In this document: in pieces, positions 26,390 to 38,800 of the stretch
How positions within the stretch are numbered: the stretch's first letter is position 1
Layout: every line of letters starts with the position of its first letter
NCBI GenBank assembly: GCA_000708835.1
Contig: DF237402.1
Coordinates: forward strand, 1-52,263
Direction: 5' to 3'
DNA from: Klebsormidium nitens
Taxonomy: Eukaryota > Streptophyta > Klebsormidiophyceae > Klebsormidiales > Klebsormidiaceae
DNA length: 52,263 nucleotides
Made by a program: the position numbers and the translations under genes
Notes under the pieces: model-generated
Told to the model about the DNA's origin: nothing
The model's input: only the letters and a program-made list of their open reading frames with translations
Databases searched by the model: none

Positions 26390-27086
26390 CACGAACGCCG
26401 ATCTTTGGCAGGCAGAACTTCTGGCCGAAAGAGAAGTGGAAAAAAGGGACACGAAAGCGGTGGGGAAATGGCGCAGTTCGACAGCCGCCCACGCGGCGCG
26501 CACGAGCGCCCTCATTTCAAAAGCAGCGATCGATGTCGCAGAGTCGTAACACCAGTGTCGGGCAAAAACTTGCGACTGAAAATAGAAAGAGAGTAAAGGG
26601 CCAAAGCTCAGAAGCGAAAGAAACATGGCGCGCTTTGACAGCCGCATGCGCGGATCGACCGCGTGAACCGAGCGCGCGCGCGCCCGTTGTGCGTGCACGC
26701 GCGCACACCGATCCAACTTCAGGTGGCCATAAAGAAGCGGATTACCGATGTTTGGCAAGGCCGGGCAACTTGGAATGAGGAAAAGAAAAGAAAGGATCGT
26801 TATGATTACTTGCAAGCGCAGGATCCGACGGCTCAAACAAACAGCCGCGCGCGCGCGCGCGCAACATGCGTGCGCGCTCGGCCTCATTAAATTTTCAGTC
26901 AGCCAGTCTGAAAGCGGCGAATCACCGTTTGGCAGAAGCTCGCAACTATTAAAGACGCGCAAGGTCTACAAAATTGGAAGGAACGTGCCACAGAAGCGGC
27001 AAATCGATGGCACGTATGAACAATTGCCCGCGCGGCGCGCGGCGCGCGTGCGCAGGCATCTCAAACTTCAGCCGAACGAAAGTGAA
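26390..27086. repeat. Degenerate tandem repeat, about 150-195 bp units, with alternating GC tracts
   Basis: A TTTGGCAG-like core recurs near 26,404, 26,556, 26,750 and 26,926. Units contain runs of GCGCGCGC (around 26,674-26,685 and 26,845-26,862) and GCGCGCACAC that could adopt Z-DNA. It runs into the assembly gap. Confidence 0.5.
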
Positions 27087-27555
27087 NNNNNNNNNNNNNN
27101 NNNNNNNNNNNNNNNNNNNNNNNNNNNNNNNNNNNNNNNNNNNNNNNNNNNNNNNNNNNNNNNNNNNNNNNNNNNNNNNNNNNNNNNNNNNNNNNNNNNN
27201 NNNNNNNNNNNNNNNNNNNNNNNNNNNNNNNNNNNNNNNNNNNNNNNNNNNNNNNNNNNNNNNNNNNNNNNNNNNNNNNNNNNNNNNNNNNNNNNNNNNN
27301 NNNNNNNNNNNNNNNNNNNNNNNNNNNNNNNNNNNNNNNNNNNNNNNNNNNNNNNNNNNNNNNNNNNNNNNNNNNNNNNNNNNNNNNNNNNNNNNNNNNN
27401 NNNNNNNNNNNNNNNNNNNNNNNNNNNNNNNNNNNNNNNNNNNNNNNNNNNNNNNNNNNNNNNNNNNNNNNNNNNNNNNNNNNNNNNNNNNNNNNNNNNN
27501 NNNNNNNNNNNNNNNNNNNNNNNNNNNNNNNNNNNNNNNNNNNNNNNNNNNNNNN
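27087..27555. other. Assembly gap (469 N)
   Basis: Unknown bases. The 29 bp before the gap and the first 29 bp after it are identical (ATCTCAAACTTC ... AAGTGAA), as expected if two contig ends overlap and the gap is an artefact, or if the gap lies within a tandem repeat. Confidence 0.95.
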
Positions 27556-27611
27556 ATCTCAAACTTCAGCCGAACGAAAGTGAAGTCACTTAATATGGGA
27601 ACGGAAAGGCG

Positions 27612-27818
27612 TTAGGCGGTCACCTTCTGAAAGCCCAGAGCGCTGGCGTGTTCCTTGCACGCAAAGCGGCCTTGGTCGTAGCCCTCGACGCCGTACACCT
27701 CGTGCAGGAAGCCTTGGAAACACAGGTTGTGCACCGGGTCCTTGCAGACCTCGCACCGATGCTGGGCGGGCTTTCCTGCCATCGCGCACGCTGGCAGTGC
27801 GCACTTTCCGCCAAGCCC
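27612..27818 (-). CDS. Zinc-finger terminal exon, copy A (207 nt)
   Basis: Preceded by a strong acceptor (CGCTTCTTTTCCAG at 27,819 upward on the minus strand) and ending at TAA 27,612-27,614. It encodes 68 residues with C-x4-C-x9-C-x2-C-x4-H-x2-C, then YGVEGYDQGRFACKEH and GFQKV. The same length and Cys/His layout occur at 28,798-29,004. A PHD- or B-box-like fold is possible but not proven. Upstream exons are not located. Inside the CACTA element. Confidence 0.65.
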   Translation of the reverse strand, partial: GLGGKCALPACAMAGKPAQHRCEVCKDPVHNLCFQGFLHEVYGVEGYDQGRFACKEHASALGFQKVTA

Positions 27819-27929
27819 CTGGAAAAGAAGCGAACGCGCTAGTCATGCAGTATGAGACAATATCTGAGTCTGGAATTGACGTTCAAAATCTTTCTCTTGA
27901 GTCATTCTACACTTTATGGGCTCGCAATT

Positions 27930-28692
27930 GCACGGAAAAGAACGTCAGAAACTGATTTAGACTTCGGATTGGCTAGCGCTATTGATACTTCCGGACTCAC
28001 AAAAGAAGGGTACGCTCTAAAATTCTTCAAATTGCCAAGTGCAAAGGATTCAGCCGGGAGAGCGAACCGGTCACATGCAGCCGAGGTAAACGGACCCCGC
28101 CCGTTTTCGCGCACCCGGAGCCAGGAAAAAGAACGTCAAACGCTGCTCTATCCATTGAAGTGGTTAGCGCTTCTTATGTTTCCGGACTCACAAAACGAAG
28201 GCCCACTCTGAAATTCTTCATTCGTCAGGTGCAGGGAGTCAATTTAGGAGAGCGAACCGGTCGCATCCAGGGTAAATGGAAGCCGCCACTTTTTGCCCAC
28301 CCAGGGCCTTGCTCAAGAAAGCACGTCAGAAGTTGCTCCAGACTTCGAACGAGCTAGCGCTTTTTTAATTTCAGGACTCACGAAGCAGAGTCCCGTTCCG
28401 AAAATCTTGATTTGCCAAGTGCGGAGGATCCAGTCGGGAGAGCGAACCGGTCATAGCCGGGGTGAATGGACCCCGCCAGATTTCGCCCACCCAGAGTCTC
28501 GCCCGGAAAAGAACGTCGAAAGCTGACCTATCCTACGAAAGAGCCAGCGCTTCTTATGTTTCCGGGCGAGACAAAACAAAGGCCACTCTGAAAGTCCTTA
28601 TCCGCCAAGTGCAAAAATTTCAGTCGGGAGAGCGAACCGGTCACAGCCGGGGTGAACGGACCCGGCCGGTTTTGAGAACTTGGGGCCCCGTC
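27930..28692. repeat. Tandem repeat, 190-191 bp unit, about 4 copies
   Basis: Unit starts (GGACTCAC) are at 27,993, 28,184, 28,374 and 28,564, with a partial unit before the first. Shared blocks are GGGAGAGCGAACCGGTC and a GCTAGCGCTT-like segment. Copies differ by roughly 20-25 percent by eye. It lies between the two homologous zinc-finger exons. Confidence 0.85.
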
Positions 28693-28797
28693 CACTAGAT
28701 GACGCTGCCTGCGCAATAGAACAGTACGTGTTGCCAATTAGAACCAACAAATCTTAGATCTCCGACAATTCTCAGATTTTGGAGCAACTCTGAGATG

Positions 28798-29004
28798 TTA
28801 ATCACGAACCTGACGAAAGCCGAAGTTGCTGTGGTGATTGGCGCAGTAAAGCAGCTCCCCGTCGTACTTCTCGACCCCGTACAGCCTTTTTAGCAGCTCT
28901 TGCACGCACTCCTCGTGCACCGGGTCGAGACATGCCTGGCAGAAGCTTGGAGGCCGTTCCGTCGACGAGCACCCCTCCAACGAGCAGCTCGTCTTCGGCT
29001 TCGG
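28798..29004 (-). CDS. Zinc-finger terminal exon, copy B (207 nt)
   Basis: Acceptor CTTGTCACAG directly upstream, stop TAA 28,798-28,800. It encodes 68 residues aligned without gaps to copy A: C-x4-C-x9-C-x2-C-x4-H-x2-C, LYGVEKYDGELLYCANHH, GFRQV. The conservation of length, splice site and metal ligands against a diverged background suggests selection on the encoded domain. Family not identified. Confidence 0.65.
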   Translation of the reverse strand, partial: PKPKTSCSLEGCSSTERPPSFCQACLDPVHEECVQELLKRLYGVEKYDGELLYCANHHSNFGFRQVRD

Positions 29005-30626
29005 CTGTGACAAGATTCTCGTATTAAATCCTCGAACGACAGCAATCAATGCCTAAGTTCAAAAGACCGTTCGTGATAGTATCTTAGCCTGCGCATCTCC
29101 AGTCCGTTTTCTCTCCGCAACGCATATTTCACGTGCACAAAAGAAACGCATGCCAGCAGAAGCTTGGGCTTGACCGCCACCATCTTTGTCCAGATTGACG
29201 TAGGGCCACGGACGAGGAAGGAACAAGTTCCGGCATCCGCTTCTGAAGCAACTTTCTAGACGGGCAGGTAAGGAAAGTGGGGTCTGACGGCAGATTTGAA
29301 GGCCTTTCCTTATCGTTTTTGAAGCGATACTACGGCATGAACTCAAAAAATTGCACAAGGATTTGGCATAGACGTTTACAAGAGATCAATGATGGTTTGA
29401 CCAGAAGCGCATGCGCGAGTATCAGTCTCATGTGGCAAGCGCGAGCTCACCGTCGTCTTGCACGCGTCGCTAGCCGGAGCAGGTGGTGCTGATTTGGGGC
29501 CAATCGTTGAAGGTACTGCCAGCTCGATTGGATGTTCAGAGGCCACCGGATGATGTACCTATTCAAAAGACAGTGATTCCTTAGTCTTGATGCTCGTGAA
29601 TATTTTTCTTATTTCGAACGGGCTTCAAAGGTCTTTGGCACCCGCGGCAGGTATGTATGCTATATCGCCTTAGCAAGGTGGTTTGACTTAAATCGCCTGG
29701 GTTGGAAAGTGATTGATGGACAGAATTCAGTGCGCACGGAAGGGTTCGCGCATTAAACTGGATGCGGAGGACAAGACTGACACGTGGCCGTGTGCGAACA
29801 GCCAAGTCGGACTCAGGCGGAAGTCTTTGAAGCAGGCTGGTTTAGTGAATTGAATTACTCTAGTCAAGATGACCTGAAACGGAAAAGCGTGCCATGGTAA
29901 GCTCTGGAAAGGCGTTGGGGGGATATGAATGAAGTATAGTGCCGAACAGATTCAAAACGAACCGAGCACAACTTGGTGCGGAAAGCCGGGTATACAGACC
30001 TAGGGGTCACCGTGGGTAACATCTTACCTTGTAATTGCAAGGTTTTTCGTGTTCGAAGGTGCCGGCACTACAAGAGTCAGGACCCTTGTGCAAACAATTC
30101 CACTCACTAATTTTGAAGGAGCAGTCTCGGGTGTCAAGGCCTCGTTGGGGTGGTTGCCGCTGCCGGGCCGAGCGGGTTGGCTCTCGTCCAAGCTTTCTGA
30201 ATCCGGCTCCTGTACGTACACATAGCGGGCTCAAACTTAGGTTTTGCCAGGCGCATGCTTCAGAAGCGCAAATGGATTAAGTTGGACGAAGTTGGTGACT
30301 GTGAAAAACAACGGTTTATGATCATAGACAACGAGGACCTTAAATCTCGAGCATTCAGGTTCTCGATCAGGACTTCTTGTAGGATATTGGCCATTGAAGC
30401 AAGTTTGAAGAATCATGAAGACCGTCCAACGAAACCTTCTTGGCCCGTACCGTATCCACACCTGACGGGTTTGCTTTGCATACTGACCTTTGATGGTCCA
30501 GTACCGTTGAATTGACGTGGCTGCTCCTGCATGGCGCCGTCCTCCCCAGCTTCGGCTCGCTTCTGCAACCATAAGAAGGCCAACGCTTAAGACGGTTCAA
30601 AAATTACGATGCACAACCTGAAAATA
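29005..30626. other. Element interior without an assignable gene
   Basis: Upstream exons of the zinc-finger copy B should lie in this direction on the minus strand, but I could not fix them. Frames of 70-110 codons at 29,059-29,358 and 30,237-30,572 (minus) show no motif. Confidence 0.35.
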
Positions 30627-32102
30627 TCAGTTGATCGAGGTAGAAAGACTAGGCGGAGTGGTTGAGATACGACATCGAACCTGCGAAGCGAACAGCAGAG
30701 CTGGCAGGAAATGATATTCTCATGAATCCTTGGTTGAAGGATCAGTACGAGATGGCAGCATGCATATATCCTTCAGATTTGAAGTAGTTTAGCGATGTAC
30801 TTGATCAGCCTGAGAGCATGAGCACAAGGCAGACACAGTACCTTGTCTACCTTCTTTGGCTTGCGCTCATGATACCGTTCGAGCTCTTTAGCCTGGCTTT
30901 TTCTGTACCGGTCCGCGTGCAAAAACTTCTTCTTGAGGTCATCAATGATTGCGGTGAACGTGGAATTGTTGCAAGCTGCAAGTGGAATTATATGCTCGGT
31001 TGTCACAGGATTTTGTATCCATGACCCTTTCCTGGAAAATCTGTGCTCAAATCAGTAGACGACGTTGCTGAATACCGGAAAGCATGACAGATTTCGTTCT
31101 TTTAGGGAGCTGATTCTACATACATTTACAAAGCTCCCAGAGCTGTCACCGCAAAGCCCTAGCAACACAATGTTCTCTCAAGACTGGCTGTCTTCAACTC
31201 AGGCAACTTGAATGAGTGGAAACGAGAATATTGGTGGCAACGAAGATGTACATATGATTTTGATTCCTTGCTACTAATCTGGTGAACGCACAGAGAAGAC
31301 GTTTGCTTACCCTTCGGCCATTTGTATACGGTGCCGTCCAAACCAACGACTTCCCCGGAGTGCTCGTCTTCGTCTAGAATCGAGTCAAAGATCTTGTCTC
31401 TCCACTCGAGGTCCTTCGGATTTCTTTTCAGGTTGATGGACCTCAGCATCATCAGCTCGTCCTCTGAAGGAACCTGTTTTGCCTTCGCTTCGTCAGGCAT
31501 GTAATCTGTCAGTCCTAGATCTGCTGCTGCACGGCTGACCACACGCGCATGGAAACTCTGCAGCCTCCTGACGCCGTGCTTTCCAACATATATGGTGAAC
31601 TTCTTGCTATGCCAGAGCGTTTTGAACAGCTTCGCTGCACTTAGTGGCGAGCTTGGAGCTGATCTATTTTGAGGCCTATCCTGAGAATCATTTTCCCCCC
31701 TGGACACATTGACTTCTTGGGAAGAGGTCCCTGCCAAGTTTCGTGCATCGAGATGCTTGCCACTTCTCTGCAATTCGACTGAACCTTTGCCTCCTCCGCT
31801 TTCTCTCGTTGTTTCTGTCTTTCCCCCTCTTGATCCTTCAGATGCGAGCCACGAATCTCTCAATTCTTTGAGAATCGTTTTATGACCCCTCTTGATTGCA
31901 GCGCCACTTTTCAGATCTTTAAAATCTTCAATGAGCGCGTCTCCCTTTTCTCCCTCCGCCAAGAAAACTCTGCCGCTGATTGCATCTTCGATAATAAACC
32001 TGGTATATAGGTCGCATTCAAGCTCCTTCGCAATCTCTCCTGCAAACTCTTCCACACCCAGATTACGCACGCGACTCATTGCTGCACCTACTTCATCTTG
32101 CA
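30627..32102 (-). CDS. Multi-exon gene of the transposon (3' three exons)
   Basis: The exons on the minus strand are 32,102-31,311 (acceptor TTGCTTTCAG, donor GTAAGC, ends in phase 1), 30,975-30,842 (acceptor ACTTGCAG, donor GTACTG) and 30,680-30,627 (acceptor TTCGCTTCGCAG, stop TGA). All phases match. The first of these has a helical N-terminal region (LGVEEFAGEIAKELECDLYTRF), a Ser/Glu/Lys-rich disordered middle, and a second ordered part (KKFTIYVGKHGVRRLQSF). The next encodes a Lys-rich helix (FTAIIDDLKKKFLHADRYRK). The 5' end is missing, probably within 32,103-32,400. Family unknown; by position, divergent from the transposase, it could be the TnpA-like accessory protein. Confidence 0.55.
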
Positions 32103-32869
32103 CTGAAAGCAATATTAAAGGTCTCTGCAGGCCGCACGTATGTGCATGTGGTGACCCTTCTCACAAATTATGCATGCTGACCCTTGTTGAAGACTCGCAA
32201 AGAAGCAGCGCCTGTGCTGCTTGCAAACCTGATGAAAGGAACACTTGCAACGTAATTCTGCAATTCGACTCTTGGGAAAAGCTAGCGCCCTTTCAAACTT
32301 TCTCGCGGGCTTTACTAATATGAGGCGCGCAAAGATTCTACACGCTTGACGATACACGAAACTTTCGACTTCGATATATTTTGAACTTCCTTTTTAATAA
32401 TTTCTGCCTTTCAACCAGCTTAAAACGGGGTTAATCGACCGCAAACGGTTGAAACCAACGTGCATGCTGTTTCGAAATCGAAAACATTCAGAGACCTTTA
32501 GATTGCCAGTTGACGACTTTGAGCTTCGTTCAAGCATTCGAAGCCTGCCAAACATAAAGGATGCTGCGGGGATGCAAAGCACAGAATGTGCTCAAGTTGT
32601 TCAAGCATGGCGCAACGAAACGGAGAAAAGATCATAAAGATGACATGCACTAGGAATTTTGAAGAGTGAACCGTCCAGCTGCAATTGCAGGTCAAGATCA
32701 AGCCAGGTCAAGCCAGGTCAAGAGACCAGCAGCGCGTTCAATATCAGCAATATGGGAATTGCAGGTCTCCAAAACAGATGTTTGAAGAGCGCGCAGAAAG
32801 TAGCAACTTAAATATCAATCCTGTGACGAGCTTGATCGCGTTAGTCGAAGGAACAATCATCACTTTGAA
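32103..32869. promoter_or_regulatory. Divergent control region between the two transposon genes
   Basis: This lies between the minus-strand gene and the transposase ATG at 32,870. It includes a minus-strand Cys/His-rich stretch near 32,115-32,260 (CKCSFHQVCKQHRRC) that may be the missing 5' exon, and a GGTCAAGCCAGGTCAAG direct repeat at about 32,690-32,712. No clear TATA box. Confidence 0.4.
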
Positions 32870-35800
32870 ATGTTTCCTCTAGAGCCTCTTGATTCAGAGG
32901 GCAAAGTTTTGTGCACCTGCTCCTTGTGCACATCAAAAGGGAGCAGAGAAGGACGATATGTAACCGCTCGTACACGAAGAAAGCACCGTGAGCTCGACAA
33001 GGCTGAGACGCATGCGTATTCTACTCATGATCACCAAGCTACTCATGATCACCAAGCACGTGCTGCCACCGCAGCTCATCTAGAGCAGGTGCAAGGAGCG
33101 CGAGGCTCAGGGAACCAAGATTGGGGGGGACTCGGAGATGGGGGGGTTGAAGATCACGCTTCCCTTGGAACGGAAAGGTGCTCGAACCATGATTGTGAGG
33201 AGTCGACAAGATCTAAAAGCAGCAATGAAGCTGAAAGACTCGCTGGTCAACGAGCAAACATTGAAAGCTGGTTCAGTGGCGGGCAACTTTCTGACTTTGA
33301 GCTTGCAGACGAGAGAGAACGGCAGGAGAATGGACCAGCTTCCGTCTCTGATGTTGAGCTAAAGCTTATGGACTGTTTGGTGGACCTGGTAAAGCTTGGA
33401 GATAAGGCAGGGCTCAGTAACGAAACCATGGACAAGCTTGTTAAGTTGTGCATCTCCGCGACCGACTCGATTGCAGCGGCGATCGATCCTCAATGGAAGG
33501 AAACGGTGAAAAGGCTTGGTCTGCCTCAGTCGCATGACCAGGTAAGGCTCCCCTTGCCACGTAAAAAGGCAGTAATAGTCCAATTACTTTCCTGATTGGC
33601 TGTTTCATTACTCTGAAATTCAATGTTAACTAAACATTTGTATATATTGTGGCCAGTCAATCAAAGTGTAGATCAGCGGCAAGGTTATCGTTTTTGGTAA
33701 CTACGCAAATCAAAAACGCTCTGCTCAAGAACTCCTCGAACCAAAAATATCGATCTGAAAACTTGTATGACCTTTTTGCTTCTTTTTGCGAGCCGTCTTT
33801 CGCATTCTCACGTGTCTTCTTGGACGATTACGACCATGTTACTTCACGTTTCTCAATATCTAGGACCTTCTCTGTAACGTAATCACTGTGGAAAACAAGC
33901 GAAACCCCCTTTAGATCAACCTAGAGCACCCTTAACCCGCTTTTAAAGCCGCTTTGTATCATCCGTTCTGGCTCAGTTTCCCTCTTTCCGCAGCGCATGC
34001 TACTTGGCCAGAGATCATTTTCAGCCCGAAAGCTCTGTAATCTCGCTGATTCAAGAAACCTTAACTCGTTTCTGGTCTTAGAATTCTTAACCCCCTGCGT
34101 TCCAACTCGCTAACCACCCCCGGAAAATCCCTTTTCGGTTCCCCTAGTCAGATTTGCTTTTGAAATAACCCGTCTCGCAGCCCCAATTGATGACTCAATT
34201 TCACTTTGTTTCGCTTCCAAAGTTCGCAATCATCTTTTCTAATGCCTCTTCCAGACAATCGCAATCCTAGCATGCTCGTTTCACCAACTCCGTAAAATAC
34301 GCAGCTTGTCGTGTCCAGTGGTCGTTCCAGCACACCCGTTCAACACGAGCCCGTCTCCAATGACGTCAGCAGGTGCCGTGCTGAGCCAGACTGTCTTCGA
34401 TCGATCTTTCCTTCACTCCCGAGACTTTCATACCCAATTGCTCGAGACCACTTGGAAAATCTGCCTCAGAGCACCCGCAGCCCACTTTTAAAACCCGGTT
34501 TCGAACACCCGTTAGTTCAGCCCATTGTTTCCTTTTTCCGCAGCGCACGCTTCTTGTGCAGAGACCATTCTCAGCTCTGAAACCCTCTACTCCGGCTAAC
34601 TCGAGGCCCCTCAAGCCGTTTCTAATCCCAGAGTTGTTAGGCCTCTACTTTTCGACTTGCTGATCACCCCCGGGAAACCCCTTTTCAATTCCCCCAACCA
34701 GTCTCGCCACTAACATAACCCATCTCGCAACCTCAAATTTTGACCGGATTCCAAGCTTTTCCGTTTCAAAACTCTACTGACATGTTCTCGGCTGCCTCCT
34801 CCGGACATTCGCTACCCTAGCTTGCTCAATTCACATTTTCCGTTGGAATCGCGGCTTGTTTTGTTTGTCACGTCTTTCAGCGCATCTGTTCAACGCAGGT
34901 CCGTTTCAGATGACGTCAGCGGGTGCCGTTTCGAGGCGGACTGATTTGCATCGATGCTTCAAGTACTTTAAAGTCCTCTTTACACAATCCGCACCTTAGA
35001 CGATTACTTTCACCACTGAAACTTTTGCTACGACGAATCACATCATTCTTATTCACCAGGCATGGGTCAGCCATATCTGGTGTACCACACTCCAGTCCGC
35101 AACGAAACTTAGAATACTTCGCCACTTTTTGAGTCAGAAACCCTGATAACTCTCAAGGAGACGTCTAAACAAACACACCGCACTTTTCAGATTAAAAATC
35201 CAAAACGTTTTGAACCCGGCGCGTCCGTCTTAAAAAGCCGCTTCCATCTTTACCTTTTCCAGTCCCCAAACTCACTCGATCCTTGCTGACGTCAAACCTC
35301 TCCTTGTGCAGATGTCGAATTACCTTGCGAAATCGTCACGTCTGCTCGGAGAGGTGCAGCCGTACCGCTGGCACCCTGGCCCCGACAAAGGCAAGAACAA
35401 GGGCCATTGGCATCTTTTCGCACCGAGTCCTGAGGACTGCAAGTCCACCCCGTGCCCCGAGTGTGAAGACCGGCCAGGCAGGCCAGCGTGGCGAGACTGC
35501 CCCGAGCACCAAGAAAAGTGCCCCGACTGCGGGTTTTTGCGCCGGGATGCCTTCGAACTTCCTTTCATCTCCCCCGAGCTGCATGCTCGTGCAAAGCTCA
35601 CCACAGGCGAGGGTTGCAAGGATGCCACGGTGAGAGGGGCTTGGGGGGAGCGGGACCACTGGTTGGGGCAACCGAAAGGGGGGGTTCACGAGCCGCAGTC
35701 CGAAGTGTGGGACGGGGAGCGTTGGCGAGACGACGCAGCCTTTTTCGATCCCCAGTCCAGCTTCCTTCTCCCCCTGAAATGCAACGAGTGCTGCAGAAAC

Positions 35801-38800
35801 CGGAGCGTGTATTGTGCCCAAAGCTTCCAACCCCCGTGGTTTTCCCGGCCAACCCCTCAGATGTGGTGTGCGGAACGGAAGCGGTTCAAAGCTCGATGTC
35901 CGGTCTGCAAAGGGGCGATCGTGGCGACTTTGAAGGAGCTTCAGAAACGGGGGGATCCAAGAAATCTGAAGTTGGGACTTCACCTGGACGGCTTTCCCTC
36001 CGCGAGCACATCCAATAAGTCGAGCTGCATTATGGACGTGTTCCCAATGACGGTGTCGAAACTGAATCTGCACAAGGGAGCGGAAGACTGGCTGTGGCCG
36101 GTCATGTACCCCCAAAAAATGCAGATGGTCCCGAGGCCGGACAGCTATGATGCCTTCCTGCTGGTCCTCGTCCTCGACGCCCTAAGGCTGTTCATCGAGG
36201 GCTTTGAAATCGACTACGCCCTCCCCCCGGAAGAGATCAGTGCCCATCTTCCCCCCCGCAGCGGACCGGTCAGAATTCGGATGATGGTCTCGAGCGTTTT
36301 CTCCGACCTCCCAGCGCTCGCGGACATGATCAAGTTCAAGTTGGGGGGATACCACGTGTCCAGAGGTTGCAAGCACGTCGGCAGCTACGTCGACGGAAGG
36401 CTGGTTTACACAGACGGACGCCGACTCGCCCGCGACGGGTGCGCCCCGAAGACGATGGACGAGGTCGCGGCGGCTATGTTGGAGCACCTGGGGGCGGAAA
36501 CGAAAACGGAGCGGACGGAAATCGGGCACCGGACAGGCGTCATCGGCTTCAGCATGCTGCTTCTCCTTTGGGCGGCCCACTGTCTCCACCTAGTGCTTGA
36601 CGTCTGCAGCGACTTCTTGCACTGCGGGCCCGAAAACCTCTGCAAGCACCTGATCCGCGACATGCTGTACGGGGTGAGCCGGAAGCAGGGGGAAACAACG
36701 GAATTAGTCGAACCCCCCCGGGCGGATCTGAAGGAGTTCGGCAAGCGACTGGCGGGGATCAATCCGACTAGAAAGCTCGCAGACGGCCGGTGGCCCGCAG
36801 ACCCGGCAAAGCGGCCCCTGGGTTGGTGGAAAGCGGACGAGCACATGAAGGCGGCAACGGTGTGCTTCGTCACCGCTTTCGCGGGTATCACCGACCCGGA
36901 AGCGTATGCGGTGGTCCAGCTCGTGGCCTGCATCCACCAGCTGGTGTTTGTCGTCGGCACAAGGGGGGGGTGGACAGCCGAGCTGGCGCACTTGTTCCGG
37001 CAGCTGTGCAAGGCCAAGCTGGTTCGCGCCGAGGAGGACGCGCTGCCCAAACTGCGACCCCTGGAGCACGAGACGTGCTTGCACATGCCGGGAAACGTCC
37101 GGATGCACGGGCCCCCCGACGCGTACTGGTGCTACGCGCAGGAGCGGTACATCCGGAAGCTAGTCAACACTCCGAATAACGGAAAGCAGATCGAGGCGAC
37201 CCTCCATAGGCGGACCTTGGCGGCTCTGACGGTCGGGTGGCTGCAGCGCCGCCAAAAAGAGGAGCGGCTTCGCGCGGCCGGCCGGACTGCGGGCGACGAG
37301 TTGTGGGCGCGCGCGCGCGCGCGCACGGCGGACGGCGTCCTCTTCGCTGCGTCGCAAAAGGAGGCCAGGTCCTACTTGACCCAGTTGGAGAGAGAGCCGC
37401 CACGGGACGGGAGGCCGTCAGACGAGCGGCTTTTAGCAAGCATGCGAACGGAGGGGGTGGTAGTCGGTTAGCTGCCGGAAAACTGGGAGCGGCGGTCTTT
37501 CACGCGCCTCGAGAATCCGCAGCGGTTGGCCGTCGAGAGCATTCTGGACAGAGAGGCGCGGGCGGCCGGGAGGACGCCGGGTGTAGGGACTCGATTGGAA
37601 GCGGGTACTGTCAAACGGGCGAAGAGCGTGCAATTGGGGGAGTTCAACTTTGCGGTCGGGGATCACGCTGTCCTGAGTCCGGAAGCTTCGGGCCGGCCGG
37701 AGGAGTACGTGTTGGTGGACTCGTTTTTCACAGCTAAGCCGCAGAACGGTCCCCGGAGGGTGTTCGTCCAGTTTTCGGCCTTTCGGACCCAACAAGACGG
37801 GGTATCCGGGGTACCTGTGGGCGGCACTCACCATAACTGCCTCATGCTGCACCCCCTCGAGCAAGCCCAGAAGCGCGTGCGACTGGCTCGGGACCTGCAG
37901 CGGCGGTTCATCCCGTGCCCGGCCCCTGGAGAGACCGTTTTCACCGGAAGCAGCCACGTGATCGAGGTCGCCCCGAGCGGCTTCGGTTTTGAGGCACATG
38001 ACGTGTGGGTGCCGGTTTACCCCCGGGTGAGCGCGCTCACTGTTTTGGGCTCACTCTTCTGGGACGAACTTCTAGCAGTACTATGCTTTTCTTCGATTCC
38101 AAATATACTTCTTTACAATGGACTCCTTGACATTGAGTCTTCGTTTTGATTTACTGTAGTGTAACGGTTTTGGTTTTCAACTCTTCCTCTTCACGGTTTT
38201 GTCGACGTCATGCGCGCGGTTCCTTTTCTAGACGCGAGAAGGCGAGAAGAGTACAGAAAGAGTCGATGCGGAGAAAGAGCTCTCGCTTGTTCGTTGTCTT
38301 GGCAAGCATCGGCCGGCGCTTTGTGAGTTAGACAAGCCGCTGCTGAAACAAAGACGTATTAACATGTGCGGATAGGATATTCTGCAGTCAAAACCTGATG
38401 CGTCAACCATATCTAAGATCTTCGGATTACTTCTCATTGGGCGGCTGCGCTTGATTCAATGTACGATTCTTCAGCTGCTTCTTGGCAGTCATACTCGGAC
38501 TCGTCTCCTGCCATTCCTTTAAAATGGTGCCTCTCATTGTTTTCGCTTACTTGTGGGTTCAGCCGCTAATCGTTTCATTAAAGTCTGATGAATCGCAGAC
38601 TGCTGCGAGTTTTCCTGTCGTTTTCTCTATTTACAAGCCGTTTACTTGTCCTTCTTTACAAGATACAAGCTGGTTGTTTATATTTTACCCGTGATGCGTT
38701 GAGGTTCTCTAAGCAATAAGAGGCTTTGATAACGCATCGCAATCGTAAGGGCAATCCGCTTTGGGTCGAAGGACACCTCTCGGACTTCTCTTCAGATACA

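Noticed and set aside
26748-27615. Long open frames running through the gap on both strands
   Set aside because: They consist mostly of unknown bases and have no sequence support.
35320-37439. Long antisense frames over the transposase
   Set aside because: GC-rich codon shadows of the Tnp2 exon; no motifs.
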